A stretch of 64,000 bases of DNA from Platerodrilus igneus (taxonomy: Eukaryota; Arthropoda; Insecta; Coleoptera; Lycidae). Where the stretch lies: positions 6,586,501 to 6,650,500 of the forward strand of contig JARFIW010001215.1 of NCBI GenBank assembly GCA_036346225.1, written 5' to 3'. The notes below the pieces were generated by a model. It did not search any database, was not told the DNA's origin, and was given only the letters and a program-made list of their open reading frames with translations. Below are positions 35,012 to 46,387 of this stretch, one piece after another (the first letter of the stretch is position 1; the number at the start of each line of letters is the position of its first letter). The position numbers and the translations under genes were made by a program.

Positions 35012-35517
35012 TGTTATACTCGCGATATAATTCTTGCTAATTGTAACTTATACCGCACACGTTTTAAAAGTGATGCAACCGCTTTTTAAGTCAATTTGCA
35101 AGCACAATTTAAATCAAAACAGATTACTTACATGGCGGCATCTGGAAATTCGTTCCAGGGTCCCACGATGATTTTGCAGGTTGGGTTTAGTTTCCCATGT
35201 TGAATCAAATTACAATCCGTTCTTCCTCTTACTGCACTCGTAGGGGAACGATAGGAATTAGGTAACAGGTAAACTAGAAGATAAAGGTACAAGGAACCTC
35301 CATCCTAAAAAGAAAAGACACGTCACAGATAGATGTTGCTTCGTCAAGGGCTCGTAACTTAATTGCGTCTTATAACACCACGCGCGCACTCCGCATTCTT
35401 TTGCGCAGACGCGGCTGTCAGGGACGACAGAAATTGACATATTCATTTAAAAATATACGCGAGAATTTATTTACAAATGAAATATAACGTGATGCATGCC
35501 AGTTGGCATGTAAAACA
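35012..35517 (-). mobile_element. LTR copy 3 of the U6-bearing family, without a clear U6 segment
   Basis: The minus strand starts TGTTTTACATGCC at 35517 and ends GCGAGTATAACA at 35012. It shares the ends and the GCGTCTGCGCAAAAGAATGC, ACGTGTCTTTTCTTTT and CGTTCCCCTAC-type blocks with copies 1 and 2. Where they carry U6-like text, this copy reads TGCAAAATCATCGTGGGACC and then different sequence up to CATGTAAGTAATC. I found no target duplication (CAAT on one side, CTGT on the other). It ends about 275 bp before the first recognised TBL2 exon. Confidence 0.65.
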
Positions 35518-35792
35518 CTGTTGAGAAGGGTTTGCAAAAATTTGATAATTATAAATAAATTCTTAGACGTATACATGCTTACAAGCTATAATTTAAAAAT
35601 TAAGGTATTTGCTATTTTGTTTAAGATTTTCTTAGGTATAATTAGAAAAAGTTTAAGAATTCTTGGTATATTTACATAATGTCAAAATTTTTAAGGCTCA
35701 GTTGTAATAGATTTGGCTTGTACTGTGTTCTGTAAGTCATAATGACGTAATTTTCTATATTACAACATCCTTAATAATATTTTTGTCTACAG

Positions 35793-38321
35793 GTTCACGA
35801 CGAAGATATAATTGGGCTGGGAATAGCATGTAATGGAAAATTTATTATGACTTGTTCAAATAAGACTGATTTAATTATATGGGATTTACGAGGACAAGAA
35901 TTATCCAAAATCGATACTTACCTTATGAATACTTCCAGTGCTAAAATATCACCTTGCGGTCGATTCATTGTCGCCTCAGGTACTTTATTCACTATTTAAC
36001 AAACTTTAAAACTATTTTTTACAACAGGATTTGCACCTGATGTAAAAGTATGGGAAGTAGTGTTTAGTAAGTCTGGAGAATTTCAAGAAGTGAAGCGGGT
36101 ATTTGAATTATCAGGCCATACTTCAGGAGTTTATGACGTGGCGTTTGATGTTGATGCCTCTCATATTGCTACCGTTTCTAAAGATGGTACCTGGAAGCTA
36201 TTTGATACTAAAGGTAAGTTGTTCAATTGTTTTGACTATGCAGAAAAATTTTTGTAATTTGTAGTGGACTACAAACGTGGTGAAGATCCTCATTTAAAAA
36301 TAACAAGCAAGTATGAAACGGCTGGAAGTAGTGCCCATATTGCACTTTCCCCAAATGCAGAAGTGGTTGTGATTGGAACATACAACAGGCTGTCGTTTTA
36401 TTCTACTCTCACTGGTCAACTTGATACTGTGATTGAAAATATATTTAATGGTATTTAACATATGACCGTTGATCCTTATGCTTTATCGATAGCCATTTCT
36501 GATCCAAAGTTAATACTAGACCAAAAATTTGTTGTCATACTAGTTCATTTTGTATTTTTACTGCTTAGTTACCAACTACACAGTAGTATACTTTATGGCC
36601 ATAAAGACAGAAAAGAAACTGCTTCTGGTTATTTTATTAATAACTTTTAATATTTAACTATTAATAACTTTTATTAATAAAATTACAAAATATGAAAGAA
36701 AAGGATCGAGCCATTGTATAATTAACATTACATATTTGAATTCACATTAAAGTGACACTTTTGGAATGATCCCGTGATAGTTATACTCTTACTTTATTAT
36801 TTTCTTACTGATGGGGTTAATTGAATAATTAAAGTAACCCGTGGGTTCTTTAATATTCTCAGATGAAACCAGTGAACTTTAAGGAAGGATTTCCTTAAAA
36901 TGATGGAACGCAAATATCTTCCGACTATGCTAGGGCTATACTTCTGGTTAGAGCTTATGAGGATTGGTCGTGGTTCTTTTTACAAAACATTATTTACTTA
37001 CTATGGCTTAATTTATACCAAAATAAGGGTTGGGGTGGGCGCCACCAAGTCATTAAATTTTAAACACAGAGTTTCCCTAAGGGGGACTTGGGAATCCTTA
37101 GAGAGGAAAATTGTATTAACTGCTTACGCAGGAGCTGTAAAGAAAATTGAATTAAATTAACAAAGTGAAGACAAAAGAGGTATACTCTTGCTACCTCATA
37201 ATAAAAAAATGCCGAAAAGATTAATTATGCACACAATTTTATAGACACAAATATTAGGTATCAAATTCTGAAAGAGCTATCAGAGCTTCTTCGTTAAATA
37301 GGAGCTACAAATATCATTATCTCGAAGGTATTTGTGCCTTTTGTTCCTTGATTTAGTTGCACTATTTTTGGACTCACTTGTTCAAAATAAAACAATTAAT
37401 TAAATGAATTAAATGGTGATTCTTTAATTAAAAGTTGTCCAGCAAAGCTCGACATCGGCTCCTGAGGGTTCACGACACATCCTCTGCCAAATATCATGTT
37501 TGTCTTTTCTTAATAATTCCGAACTTAATCGTTATTCCCATTTCTCCTTCTCTTTTAAAAAGCTGTCTATGATTGGTTCAATGTCACCTATATGAACGAA
37601 TGATCATTGTTTCTGTGCTTTATAGTTCATACCAAAAGCTGGTCATTCGTTGTTTGCAACGCATTAAATTGTATGATGTATTATGATTCTGTAGTATTTT
37701 GTGAATTTATACATATATTATTGTGAACGGCTTTTATCGATACTTTTTCTAATTTAATACAAAGAGTGTAAAGTCCCAGTCTTTATTACTGGTTGTATTT
37801 AATACATATTCGGTGCTGTCCTGTTTATTTCTGTCGTACTTTAATGTAATGAAATAGTCACATTATTAATCTGAACTACGAAAGCTTCTATACATGTTTT
37901 AGGGTATTTTTGTCCCATGAGCTCATTTAACTAACTAATGTTTGCTTACGTAATGCGGTAGGGTTACACAGTCTTGTATATTACATTCATACTTATTTAA
38001 TAAAGTTTTAAGAAACTTCGTTAGTTAGGCAATTGTACGTCAAGGTTAAAACATAGCGATCAACTCGATATGCTTTGTATTAACATTTTTATTTCAGGTA
38101 GCGTAACTTCCTTACTCTTTGATTCTACAGGAAAATATGTACTAGCTTCTGGTGATAAATACATTAGAGTTTTTCATAATGTTACTGGATATCGTTGTGA
38201 TATTTCCACTGCCAAAGATAAGCTGAAATCTAATCAAACTTCAGCAACAAAGGAGCGCTTAGAGAAGGTGATACTAGAAAACGAAGCATTTTTGAAGAGC
38301 ATTGGTGTATCAGAACAATAA
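35793..38321 (+). CDS. TBL2: Transducin beta-like protein 2 (WD40 repeat), 3' four exons
   Basis: Exons 35793-35979, 36028-36213, 36265-36450 and 38098-38321 (stop TAA 38319-38321) join in one frame through GT...AG introns of 48, 51 and 1647 bp. The encoded part has WD40 blades with IMTCSNKTDLIIWDL, FAPDVKVWEV, SKDGTWKLFDTK, ALSPNAEVVVIGTY and ASGDKYIRVFHN, ending in a charged helical tail. The strings APDVKVWEV, KDGTWKL and RVFHN in this order are diagnostic of TBL2. In vertebrates TBL2 is a membrane-anchored ER protein linked to stress signalling through PERK; whether that holds here is inference. The part upstream of VHDEDIIGLG (N-terminal anchor and first blades, roughly 200 residues) is not found. 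The ATG at 36060 is internal and not the start. No breaks are visible, so this is probably a live gene. Confidence 0.9.
36451..38097. other. Third recognised intron of TBL2
   Basis: Donor GTATTT at 36451, acceptor TTTATTTCAG ending at 38097. It is 1.6 kb long, against about 50 bp for its two neighbours. Open frames inside (36462-36650, 36900-37160) show no recognised domain; the size suggests transposon-derived filling, but I could not match it. Confidence 0.8.
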
Positions 38322-38520
38322 AACCGATTGATTTATATTGATGGGCATTTACTTGGGGCCATTTATTCTTTAATCATAAGAACTTGAATCCAAGAAAATT
38401 ATCTCTTATCATTGAGCTTGTTTTTAATAAGTGTTTATATTTTTAATACAAGTATATGTAACTGTAACATTATTTTCATGATGTTCTTGAAATTTTCAAG
38501 TACATTTATTTCTGTATAAA

Positions 38521-38526
38521 AATAAA
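38521..38526 (+). promoter_or_regulatory. Polyadenylation signal AATAAA for TBL2
   Basis: First canonical AATAAA 200 bp after the TBL2 stop codon, giving a short AT-rich 3' untranslated region. Confidence 0.6.
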
Positions 38527-38559
38527 ATCATTACAATGCATCCAAAGTTTTATGTATGT

Positions 38560-39720
38560 CTAGTGACTACTTTCTTGGCTCCGCCTTTTATTTTAATATT
38601 TAAATTTAGGGGATTTTTAAACCCACCATGGGGAAGGTTTTTCCTAATACTTAATTAAAGTTTCTACATGTATATAGGGTATTAACTCCATGGATTATGG
38701 TATGTAAACTACATACATTTGCGTTCCCAGACTAAAAGAATGTGGAAACATAGATAAAATGGTCCGCCATGGGAAGAGTGGAATGGTGAGGTTGAGGTCA
38801 CTACTGTATCGTGCGAAGATCGCATTTTAAAAGCAAAGACTTTAGCAAGGCATCGAAGAAATCAAACTTATTTGTGGTTAAGTTCGTCAAAGTGTCCCTT
38901 TCTATCTCTGTACCTTCCTCTACCTAAAATCTATCTCGGAGTTTCGCCATTAAAATTTGGACCACACAAAAAAGAACCCGCCACTGATGACCCGGACCTA
39001 AGAAGCAGGTTGACCTTGTCTTTCAGTAAAACCAAGTAAATTCCTGGCTTGTTTGTTAATTTCTGGGCTTCACCCACAGGGACAACCCATGCGACCAAAT
39101 TTGTGGGCGTAATACTTTACGTCCATTGTTATGAATGGGTTTAAATTATACCGTAATTGGCATAATTGTAATAACCTTTAGTTTCATCACCGATTATTTT
39201 AATTTCTGCAGGGGCCAATGAAGAACTACTTACAATTTAACCAGTTCTTTCAAATCAATCTTCTTGAGGGATCTATGACTACCACCAAATTTTACTGCAA
39301 CTCCTGTAGAATTGACCTTAGAAAAAGTAAAGAAAGGAAAGGAGTAGTCTTCTGCTTACTTGTTGCAGCTCTTTAACACTTCAATGTACTGATAAAAGTG
39401 TTCCTTCACTGCTAGGAAAACTATCTTGTTCCCCACTCACGTTAAAGTCAATTTTCATTAGCCTACGATGGGCACACGCTCACAGAAAACCAATCACACA
39501 ATTCACACCAGAAAGTTCTGTAAATGTATATAATAAGGCACTTTATTTAAACATAAGGTTATGATGAAATTGCGGCATATACAAAAATATTAATTTAATG
39601 TGCATCAAAATAACACAACACTGGTTGGCAGCGTAAAATGATGTATGAACTACTGTAAAAGATAAAATGTGACATAACAAAATAGTATGCCAGTTTTCAT
39701 TTCATAAATATACTCGCCTT
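38560..39720. other. No recognisable gene
   Basis: Intergenic stretch after TBL2. The minus strand at about 39320-38950 gives peptide-like runs in shifting frames (for example VVPVGEAQKLTNKPG), possibly a decayed element, not identified. Confidence 0.4.
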
Positions 39721-39734
39721 AATATTGTGGTGTG

Positions 39735-39737
<3 letters not shown>

Positions 39738-39793
<56 letters not shown>
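39738..39793. repeat. (TA)n microsatellite, left of the Gypsy element
   Basis: Uninterrupted TA run that ends where the left LTR begins. A matching run stands at the other side (46336-46385), so the element probably landed inside one TA tract. Confidence 0.9.
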
Positions 39794-39797
<4 letters not shown>

Positions 39798-40493
39798 CTA
39801 CCCCTTTTCTCTTTTTATACTTTTTACTTTTTATCAACTTAAAAAATGTGCACACCTAATGCACGCCCGATCTTGCACTGTTTGGTTGGTTCTTTTATTA
39901 CTTATTTATTTGCAATGCCTCGACTCTATAAAACTCTTAATCTCAGGGTATTCAAACTACTTATAGTGGATTCCGTTATAAGTAGATGTGCTACGTCCAA
40001 CCAAAATGCCCTCTTTTGTTTTACTACTAAAATTGCTACTCTACTTTTGTATATGCCAAAATTTATAAAATGATCAAAGTTGCTATGTGCCAAATGAAAT
40101 TACAACCAAAATTTGTATGACTAATTTTGACGTATTACAGAAATATGATGTTAAAACTCACCTGGTCTATACTCCGTTGATGCCTCGGTGAATCCTGGCA
40201 CAAAATCCTAATCCCCGTATGCGTCCTTACAATGATGTTCTCAACTTTTCGTGCTGTTTCCAGGTGTCTTCGAATTTTAACTGTTCCCCAATATCTGAAA
40301 TGATTAACCCAAATTTAGAATTTAGAAAAAATTAGTGCTATAACTTCCCCTTGTACTAATCTCCACTTCAAGTCCTTGTTTCTTCTATAATTCCGTCCGC
40401 TTCTCCGTATCTAAATCCCAATCCACTCGTTCCTGTATATTTTTGTTCGCTGCTCCTGTTGCCTTTAAACCGCTCTCCAATATCCCTTCAGAT

Positions 40494-40612
40494 CTCTGTA
40501 TAACCACTCTCGATAACCTTCTAACTTTAAACCACAATCCAATATCCACTTCAAATCTGTATAACCACTCCCGATGACCTTCTAACTTTAAAACACTATC
40601 CAAATCAAATAA
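40494..40612. repeat. Two tandem units of about 63 bp in the LTR
   Basis: TGTATAACCACTCTCGATAA and TGTATAACCACTCCCGATGA each lead into CCTTCTAACTTTAAA. The same pair lies in the right LTR at about 45372-45479. Confidence 0.7.
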
Positions 40613-40746
40613 TTTTCCGTCGCACAATCACTACTATTCCCTTTATACTCTCGATGTTTGTTTCTTTACCACTTTTCAATTAAACTCATTTAAAACAATT
40701 ACTTTTATTTTCTTTTTTTAAATATTTAAATACAAATTAGCACCGT

Positions 40747-40872
40747 TCTGAAAACACGTCTATTACAAAATTTGTTCAAAAATAATCTCTGAAAACACGT
40801 CTTTTACAAAATCGTTTCGAAAATAATCTCTGAAAACACGTCTTTTACAAAATCGTTTCGAAAATAATCTGC
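40747..40872. repeat. Three tandem units of about 43 bp in the LTR
   Basis: TCTGAAAACACGTCTTTTAC followed by AAAATCGTTTCGAAAATAA, three times, the first unit more diverged. Also in the right LTR at about 45624-45745. Tandem units in the U3 part of LTRs often act as enhancers; that role is inferred. Confidence 0.8.
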
Positions 40873-41725
40873 CTTGTTTACTCTCTAAGGCGACCATGTT
40901 GATTCTTTATTCGCCTACTACATCCTAAAGTTCATCACAAATAGTCAAGTCCGTGTCGCACATACCCAAGTTCATGTCTTTAATACAAAATCATAATCAC
41001 ACTAAATTCTAATATATGTCCTAAATCTTTACATTCAACCAATCACATTTTACGATGTTATTATAACTAATAATTTTGGGTTTACAAATATTGTCCAAAA
41101 GTTGATTCTATAGAAAATGAAACCAAAATTACACTTGACCCTGGATGCATGTTGATAGTGAACATTTACAGACGCATCCGGCTTTTGGACGGCAAATTTA
41201 CTTTCAAAGGCTTTTTAAAATTCAACTCGGTATAAACCCTTGAGCATTTCACATCTTACTACGCCACTTAGTCATTTTAAAATTGCCTTTTGGCACTGAA
41301 TTTCAACTACTATATTTGAATGGTATTTTAGTGTACATAAAATACGGCAAACATACATTTTTAAGTATATGTGATCGATTATGTGGATTATTTTTGTTTG
41401 GCATATACTATCTTGTACTAAACAACCCTTATAACTCTTAGTAGCTCCCTTAGACATTATATTGGCCCCACTGATTTTGAATGAAATTGGAAATTGCGTC
41501 GGCTTTACTCTTTCCTGGTGTGCATAATTTCTAGTTTTATTTAAAATCAAAACCCCTCTTACCTTTCTACACCAACCCCTTTTAGGCTTCCTATATATTT
41601 TAATTAATCAACCCCTATTTTTAATTCTCAACATGTCTGTCTAACTATGCTACATACTAACCTACCTTATAAACTAAAACAAAACTAAACTTTCCGTCGC
41701 ATGAACTATATAACAAACTATTCTA

Positions 41726-42683
41726 CTAAACCCTCTTCCTTGCATCCAAACAAATCCTTATATCCCTTTTATTTGGTTTAGGAACAATAACTACCGGGTT
41801 CACATATTGAGTTTTCGCTGGTTCTATTATTCCATCTCGTAACATCTTGTTAATCTCGGCTCTAACCCTATTTCTAATAGCAAACGGAATTGGATACACC
41901 TTTGTATTAAACCCGTTGTCTTCCGTGACCTCTAACTTATGCATGTATCGCCTCACCAATCTTGGCTCTTCATTAAATAACCCCACATATTTATTAAATA
42001 ATTCTTCTAGCTTCGCCCTTATCTCAATACTCACTCTTCCAATCTGTTCATCCTTAATTAATCTCACAAACATATTACATAATCGTACTTTAACCTGTCT
42101 ATCATCACTTGTCCTATCCATTCCTAATCCCGACTTATCTATATTATCTCCATTCCTATATTCCTCACTAACCGTAGACACCATCCATAACTTATCTTTA
42201 TCAAAAATTCGAATCGACCTATCTTTACCATCTATATTCACTCCAAAATCCTCTATAAAGTCCATTCCTAATATGAAATCTATATTCAACCCCTTTGTAA
42301 TTAAAAATTCTGCCTCCCCTACATTTTATCCCTACAAATATCGGTACACGGATGATCCTATAAATCGTAGTTAACTTTTTATTCATAGCCGACCATAGAT
42401 TAACCCCATCAATCGCTTCTATTCTTCTTTTTAAAAAATCAGCATGTTTTATCACCACCCTCTCATCTACCAGCGACAACTGTGAACCACAATCAATTAA
42501 AGCAACATATAAACACTCATTTAAACTAATATTAACGAACAAAAGATTCTTTTTTTTCAAATTATAATTATTTACTAACAAGTCTTTTAAACTATAAACA
42601 ACGTCGACCTTTAATCCTTTACATTTGTTCTCCCAAAAATTTGCGTTTTTTTTTTCTAAGGGTGCCTCGTGTATCTGCACCAC
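41726..42683 (-). pseudogene. Gypsy protease and start of reverse transcriptase
   Basis: Two overlapping minus frames, 42683-42225 and 42289-41726. The first has the protease active-site region VALIDCGSQLSLVDERVV; the catalytic triplet reads D-C-G where the family has D-T-G or D-S-G. The second starts with the end of protease (DFILGMDFIEDFG), runs through a linker, and reaches the RT start: YPIPFAIRNRVRAEINKML, DGIIEP, NPVVIVPKPN and RICLDARK. A stop follows and the RT catalytic YxDD region is absent. Both the deletion and the DCG change imply the product is not active. Confidence 0.85.
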
Positions 42684-42721
42684 TTCAATTTGATCCGTGT
42701 CCTGAGTCCTTGCGTTTGTCG

Positions 42722-43599
42722 TTATATGGTGGACATTCGCGTCCCTGTCCGTCCGGCTATATCCGTGCTGTGTACCGCCCCCTGTATTTCGACCGTCATC
42801 CGCGTTGTCGTCGCGCTGGTACCTGTTTTGTCTTGGTATGTCGTTCTCCGGTGTTCCCTATTGTAGTATGGTCTCCTGTTTCCGTCGTGTCCCCAGTGAT
42901 TTCGGTTTCCGTGGTTAAAATAGTCCTGTCGGTAGCTGGGTCGGTGTTCGTGATGGAAATTGTCCTGTCTATGGTTGGGTCGCTGTTCGTGGTACATATG
43001 TCGCCTGTTGTCATCCCTATAACCCCGGTTTTGATCCCAATGACTAGTCCGTGTTTTTGTCTCCAGTGCCGTTGCCAAATCGAAATTCCTCATAACGCCT
43101 AAAATTCCGCAGTGTTTTAACATTGTGGACCACAACCATTTTAGTCACTTCCGGCTCCATGTGGCCCGCATAGTAATAGTATGATGTCGTCCTCGTTCAA
43201 CTTTGGTGTCAAGTGCTGTGCCTGGTTGAACTTGTCTATCGCGTATTCTTCGCGAGTCCCGTGTGTCCGACTGTAGTGTCCTGTAATCAAATTGGTACGT
43301 ATGTCGGTCTGGTGCGTGTTGCTCCAGAACTGTTCCATAAATAGTCGTCGAAATTCCGCGTAGGTGTCCTACTGTCGGCGTATGATATTGTGCCACTTTT
43401 CCGCGTTCCCTGTCAATGTCGCCCCTACTATCTGTAACTTAGTTCGTTCATTCTCCGATTCGACGATCTCGTCCAGTCTGTCTAGAAATCCCATCGGCTG
43501 TTCTGTCTTCCGTCCTTCAAATTTTGGTAGCGCGTCCCTGTTAAATTTGATGTGCTGTCCGTAGTCCAGTCCAATGCGCCGTCGTTCTAGGTCGTCCAA
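42722..43599 (-). pseudogene. Gypsy gag, capsid and basic C-terminal region
   Basis: The piece 43599-43369 reads LPKFEGRKTEQPMGFLDRLD and then LQIVGATLTGNAEKWHNII, the typical retrotransposon gag (capsid-like) pattern where W marks the conserved aromatic of the A-x-x-W-x motif. The next frames (43338-43141, 43135-42722) carry HYSRTHGTREEYAID and a long Arg/His/Asn/Tyr-rich tract (HHEHRPSYRQDYFNHGNRNH), a basic RNA-binding tail with no CCHC knuckle visible. Frame changes near 43369 and 43141 break it. Confidence 0.75.
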
Positions 43600-43639
43600 T
43601 TTTTCATGTATTTGTCTTACGTCGTGTCCTACCGGTTTT

Positions 43640-44517
43640 CTAATACTGTGACTTTGTCGTCCAGTTTTCGTCCAGTTGCGTCTTAGTGTTCATATTTTCG
43701 GTCTGTATCGTCTCTAAGGTTTGTCCTAAATTTCTGTAGTTTGTCAAATGTCTTTTGTCGCATGTTTGAATTTCGGAATGTAACGTCGTAAAACCACTGA
43801 CCATTGTCTCCTCAACTGTCTCTACGCGTGTCTTGATTTCGGTCCGTAGATCCGTTTTTGTCGCGTTCAAGTCTCCCTGAATCTGTACCCGCGTGTTTTC
43901 TAATTTGTCATCTATTCTGTCAATCTTCTCGTGTACCTCAGTCCTTATGTCGTCCTTTACGTTTTGTATTTGTGTGAGTAGATAGTCCTGTGTATAATTC
44001 AGTTTAGCCGTCAGTTCCGCGTGTGCCGTCCTAAACTCGTTTCTCAGTTCGATGTGTGAATCTTCAATTTGGTTTGTTAAAGTCGTTTGTAAAGTCGTTA
44101 TTTTATTAGTTAGTTGCGTATTCGCCTCTTTTGTTCAATCTGTGACATTTCAAATTTGTTCGATAGTTCCGCCTTCAGTTCCGTGTTTGCAGTTTCAAAT
44201 TTGTTTGTTAAATTTGTTAGTTCCGTCTGTGAAGTTTTAAAATCGTTCTGCAAATTTGTTTGCAAGCTCATTATGAGTCGTATTAGGTCCTGGGTTCCGG
44301 CGATTTCTGCTACCCTTACCTCCGGTGCCGTCGGCTGGTCCGTGTCCTGGTCTGACGCCTCCGGGTCTGTCTGCCTCGCCTCCGTCTCCTGGATGTCTCC
44401 CCCTGCGTCTATCTCTATGTCCTGTGTCCTAATTTCATCGTTTAGTGTCGTGATTTCTGCTTCAATTCCGTATATCAGTCCCGATCTCGTAATCCGTTTC
44501 ATTGCTGGGTCCGTCAT
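43640..44517 (-). pseudogene. Gypsy gag N-terminal coiled-coil region
   Basis: Starts at ATG 44517 (MTDPAMKRITRSGLIYGIE). The acidic stretch IEIDAGGDIQETEARQTDPE and a long heptad-like series of polar repeats (LTNLTNKFETANTELKAELS) follow, predicting a coiled coil. It stops at 44110 and resumes in another frame to 43640 with more of the same type. The place just after the 5' LTR and the start context fit the beginning of gag. Confidence 0.65.
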
Positions 44518-44642
44518 CTCTGCAGCCTGTCTTTGTACTTGTATGCCTGAAAATATCTAACTACTGGCCCCACCTAATCTCAAGCTCCCGTATCCTACTA
44601 CTATTTCTGTCTAATTTCCACTCAATCTAGCCTTTTTTCAGC

Positions 44643-44660
44643 CCCGCGTTGGGTTTGCCA
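44643..44660 (-). promoter_or_regulatory. Primer-binding-site candidate of the Gypsy element
   Basis: Just inside the right (5') LTR, the minus strand reads TGGCAAACCCAACGCGGG. A start of TGG and the CCCAACG...GGGGC pattern are usual for Gypsy primer-binding sites, which pair with the 3' end of a tRNA. The tRNA itself was not identified. Confidence 0.55.
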
Positions 44661-44664
44661 CATA

Positions 44665-46329
44665 TATTCTACCCCCCCTTTTTCTCTTTTTTATACTTTT
44701 TACTTTTTATCAACTTAAAAAATGTGCACACCTAATGCACGCCCGTACTTGCACTGTTTGGTTGGTTCTTTTATTACTTATTTATTTGCAATGCCTCGAC
44801 TCTATAAAACTCTTAATCTCAGGGTATTCAAACTACTTATAGTGGATTCCGTTATAAGTAGATGTGCTACGTCCAACCAAAATGCCCTCTTTTGTTTTAC
44901 TACTAAAATTGCTACTCTACTTTTGTATATGCCAAAATTTATAAAATGATCAAAGTTGCTATGTGCCAAATGAAATTACAACCAAAATTTGTATGACTAA
45001 TTTTGACGTATTACAAAAATATGATGTTAAAAACTCACCTGGTCTATACTCCGTTGATGCCTCGGTGAATCCTGGCACAAAATCCTAATCCCCGTATGCG
45101 TCCTTACAATGATGTTCTCAACTTTTCGTGCTGTTTCCAGGTGTCTTCGAATTTTAACTGTTCCCCAATATCTGAAATGATTAACCCAAATTTAGAATTT
45201 AGAAAAAATTAGTGCTATAACTTCCCTTGTACTAATCTCCACTTCAAGTCCTTGTTTCTTCTATAATTCCGTCCGCTTCTCCGTATCTAAATCCCAATCC
45301 ACTCGTTCCTGTATATTTTGTTCGCTGCTCCTGTTGCCTTTAAACCGCTCTCCAATATCCCTTCAGATCTCTGTATAACCACTCTCGATAACCTTCTAAC
45401 TTTAAACCACAATCCAATATCCACTTCAAATCTGTATAACCACTCCCGATGACCTTCTAACTTTAAAACACTATCCAAATCAAATAATTTTCCGTCGCAC
45501 AATCACTACTATTCCCTTTATACTCTCGATGTTTGTTTCTTTACCACTTTTCAATTAAACTCATTTAAAACAATTACTTTTATTTTCTTTTTTTAAATAT
45601 TTAAATACAAATTAGCACCGTTCTGAAAACACGTCTATTACAAAATTTGTTCAAAATAATCTCTGAAAACACGTCTTTTACAAAATCGTTTCGAAAATAA
45701 TCTCTGAAAACACGTCTTTTACAAAATCGTTTCGAAAATAATCTGCCTTGTTTACTCTCTAAGGCGACCATGTTGATTCTTTATTCGCCTACTACATCCT
45801 AAAGTTCATCACAAATAGTCAAGTCCGTGTCGCACATACCCAAGTTCATGTCTTTAATACAAAATCATAATCACACTAAATTCTAATATATGTCCTAAAT
45901 CTTTACATTCAACCAATCACATTTTACGATGTTATTATAACTAATAATTTTGGGTTTACAAATATTGTCCAAAAGTTGATTCTATAGAAAATGAAACCAA
46001 AATTACACTTGACCCTGGATGCATGTTGATAGTGAACATTTACAGACGCATCCGGCTTTTGGACGGCAAATGTACTTTCAAAGGCTTTTTAAAATTCAAC
46101 TCGGTATAAACCCTTGAGAATTTCACATCTTACTACGCCACTTAGTCATTTTAAAATTGCCTTTTGGCACTGAATTTCAACTACTATATTTGAATGGTAT
46201 TTTAGTGTACATAAAATACGGCAAACATACATTTTTAAGTATATGTGATCGATTATGTGGATTATTTTTGTTTGGCATATACTATCTTGTACTAAACAAC
46301 CCTTATAACTCTTAGTAGCTCCCTTAGAC

Positions 46330-46335
<6 letters not shown>
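44665..46335 (-). repeat. Right LTR (5' LTR by orientation)
   Basis: Nearly identical to 39794-41461, including both sets of tandem units. The few differences I saw are single-base changes or homopolymer indels (for example CGATCTTGC versus CGTACTTGC near the left end). Confidence 0.85.

Positions 46336-46385
<50 letters not shown>
46336..46385. repeat. (TA)n microsatellite, right of the Gypsy element
   Basis: Pure TA run directly after the right LTR; partner of 39738-39793. Confidence 0.9.

Positions 46386-46387
<2 letters not shown>

Larger units (their letters stand above)
39794..41461 (-). repeat. Left LTR (3' LTR by orientation)
   Basis: From TATTCTACCCC to TTAGACATTATA on +. Open frames inside (39846-40073 +, 40385-40627 -, 41272-41550 -) recur in the right LTR and are not genes. 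Confidence 0.85.
39794..46335 (-). mobile_element. Gypsy-type LTR retrotransposon, pol deleted after the start of RT
   Basis: Two LTRs of about 1.67 kb (39794-41461 and 44665-46335), which I find almost identical on reading, bracket about 3.2 kb. The minus strand carries gag (44517 to about 42720), protease (42683-42230) and the first part of RT (about 42000-41726), with no RNase H or integrase. A primer-binding-like sequence lies next to the right LTR. Near-identical LTRs mean recent arrival, while the missing pol means it needed enzymes from a relative. It sits in a TA microsatellite, so the target duplication cannot be read. Confidence 0.85.

Noticed and set aside
33014..35517. Copies 2 and 3 of the U6-bearing LTR as the two LTRs of one element
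   Set aside because: Copy 2 has its own target duplication (ATGT), and there is no primer-binding site, polypurine tract or coding between them.
36060..36257. Separate small gene starting at ATG 36060
   Set aside because: It is an internal Met of TBL2; the upstream exon and GT-AG junction keep the frame and the protein similarity continues across.
39846..40073. Open frames repeated at 44722-44949 and 45287-45502 as a duplicated gene
   Set aside because: They lie inside the two LTRs of one retrotransposon; duplication reflects the LTR pair and no protein feature is visible.
40747..40872. CRISPR-like array (regular 43-bp units)
   Set aside because: Only three units in direct tandem without unique spacers, inside an LTR of a eukaryotic retrotransposon.
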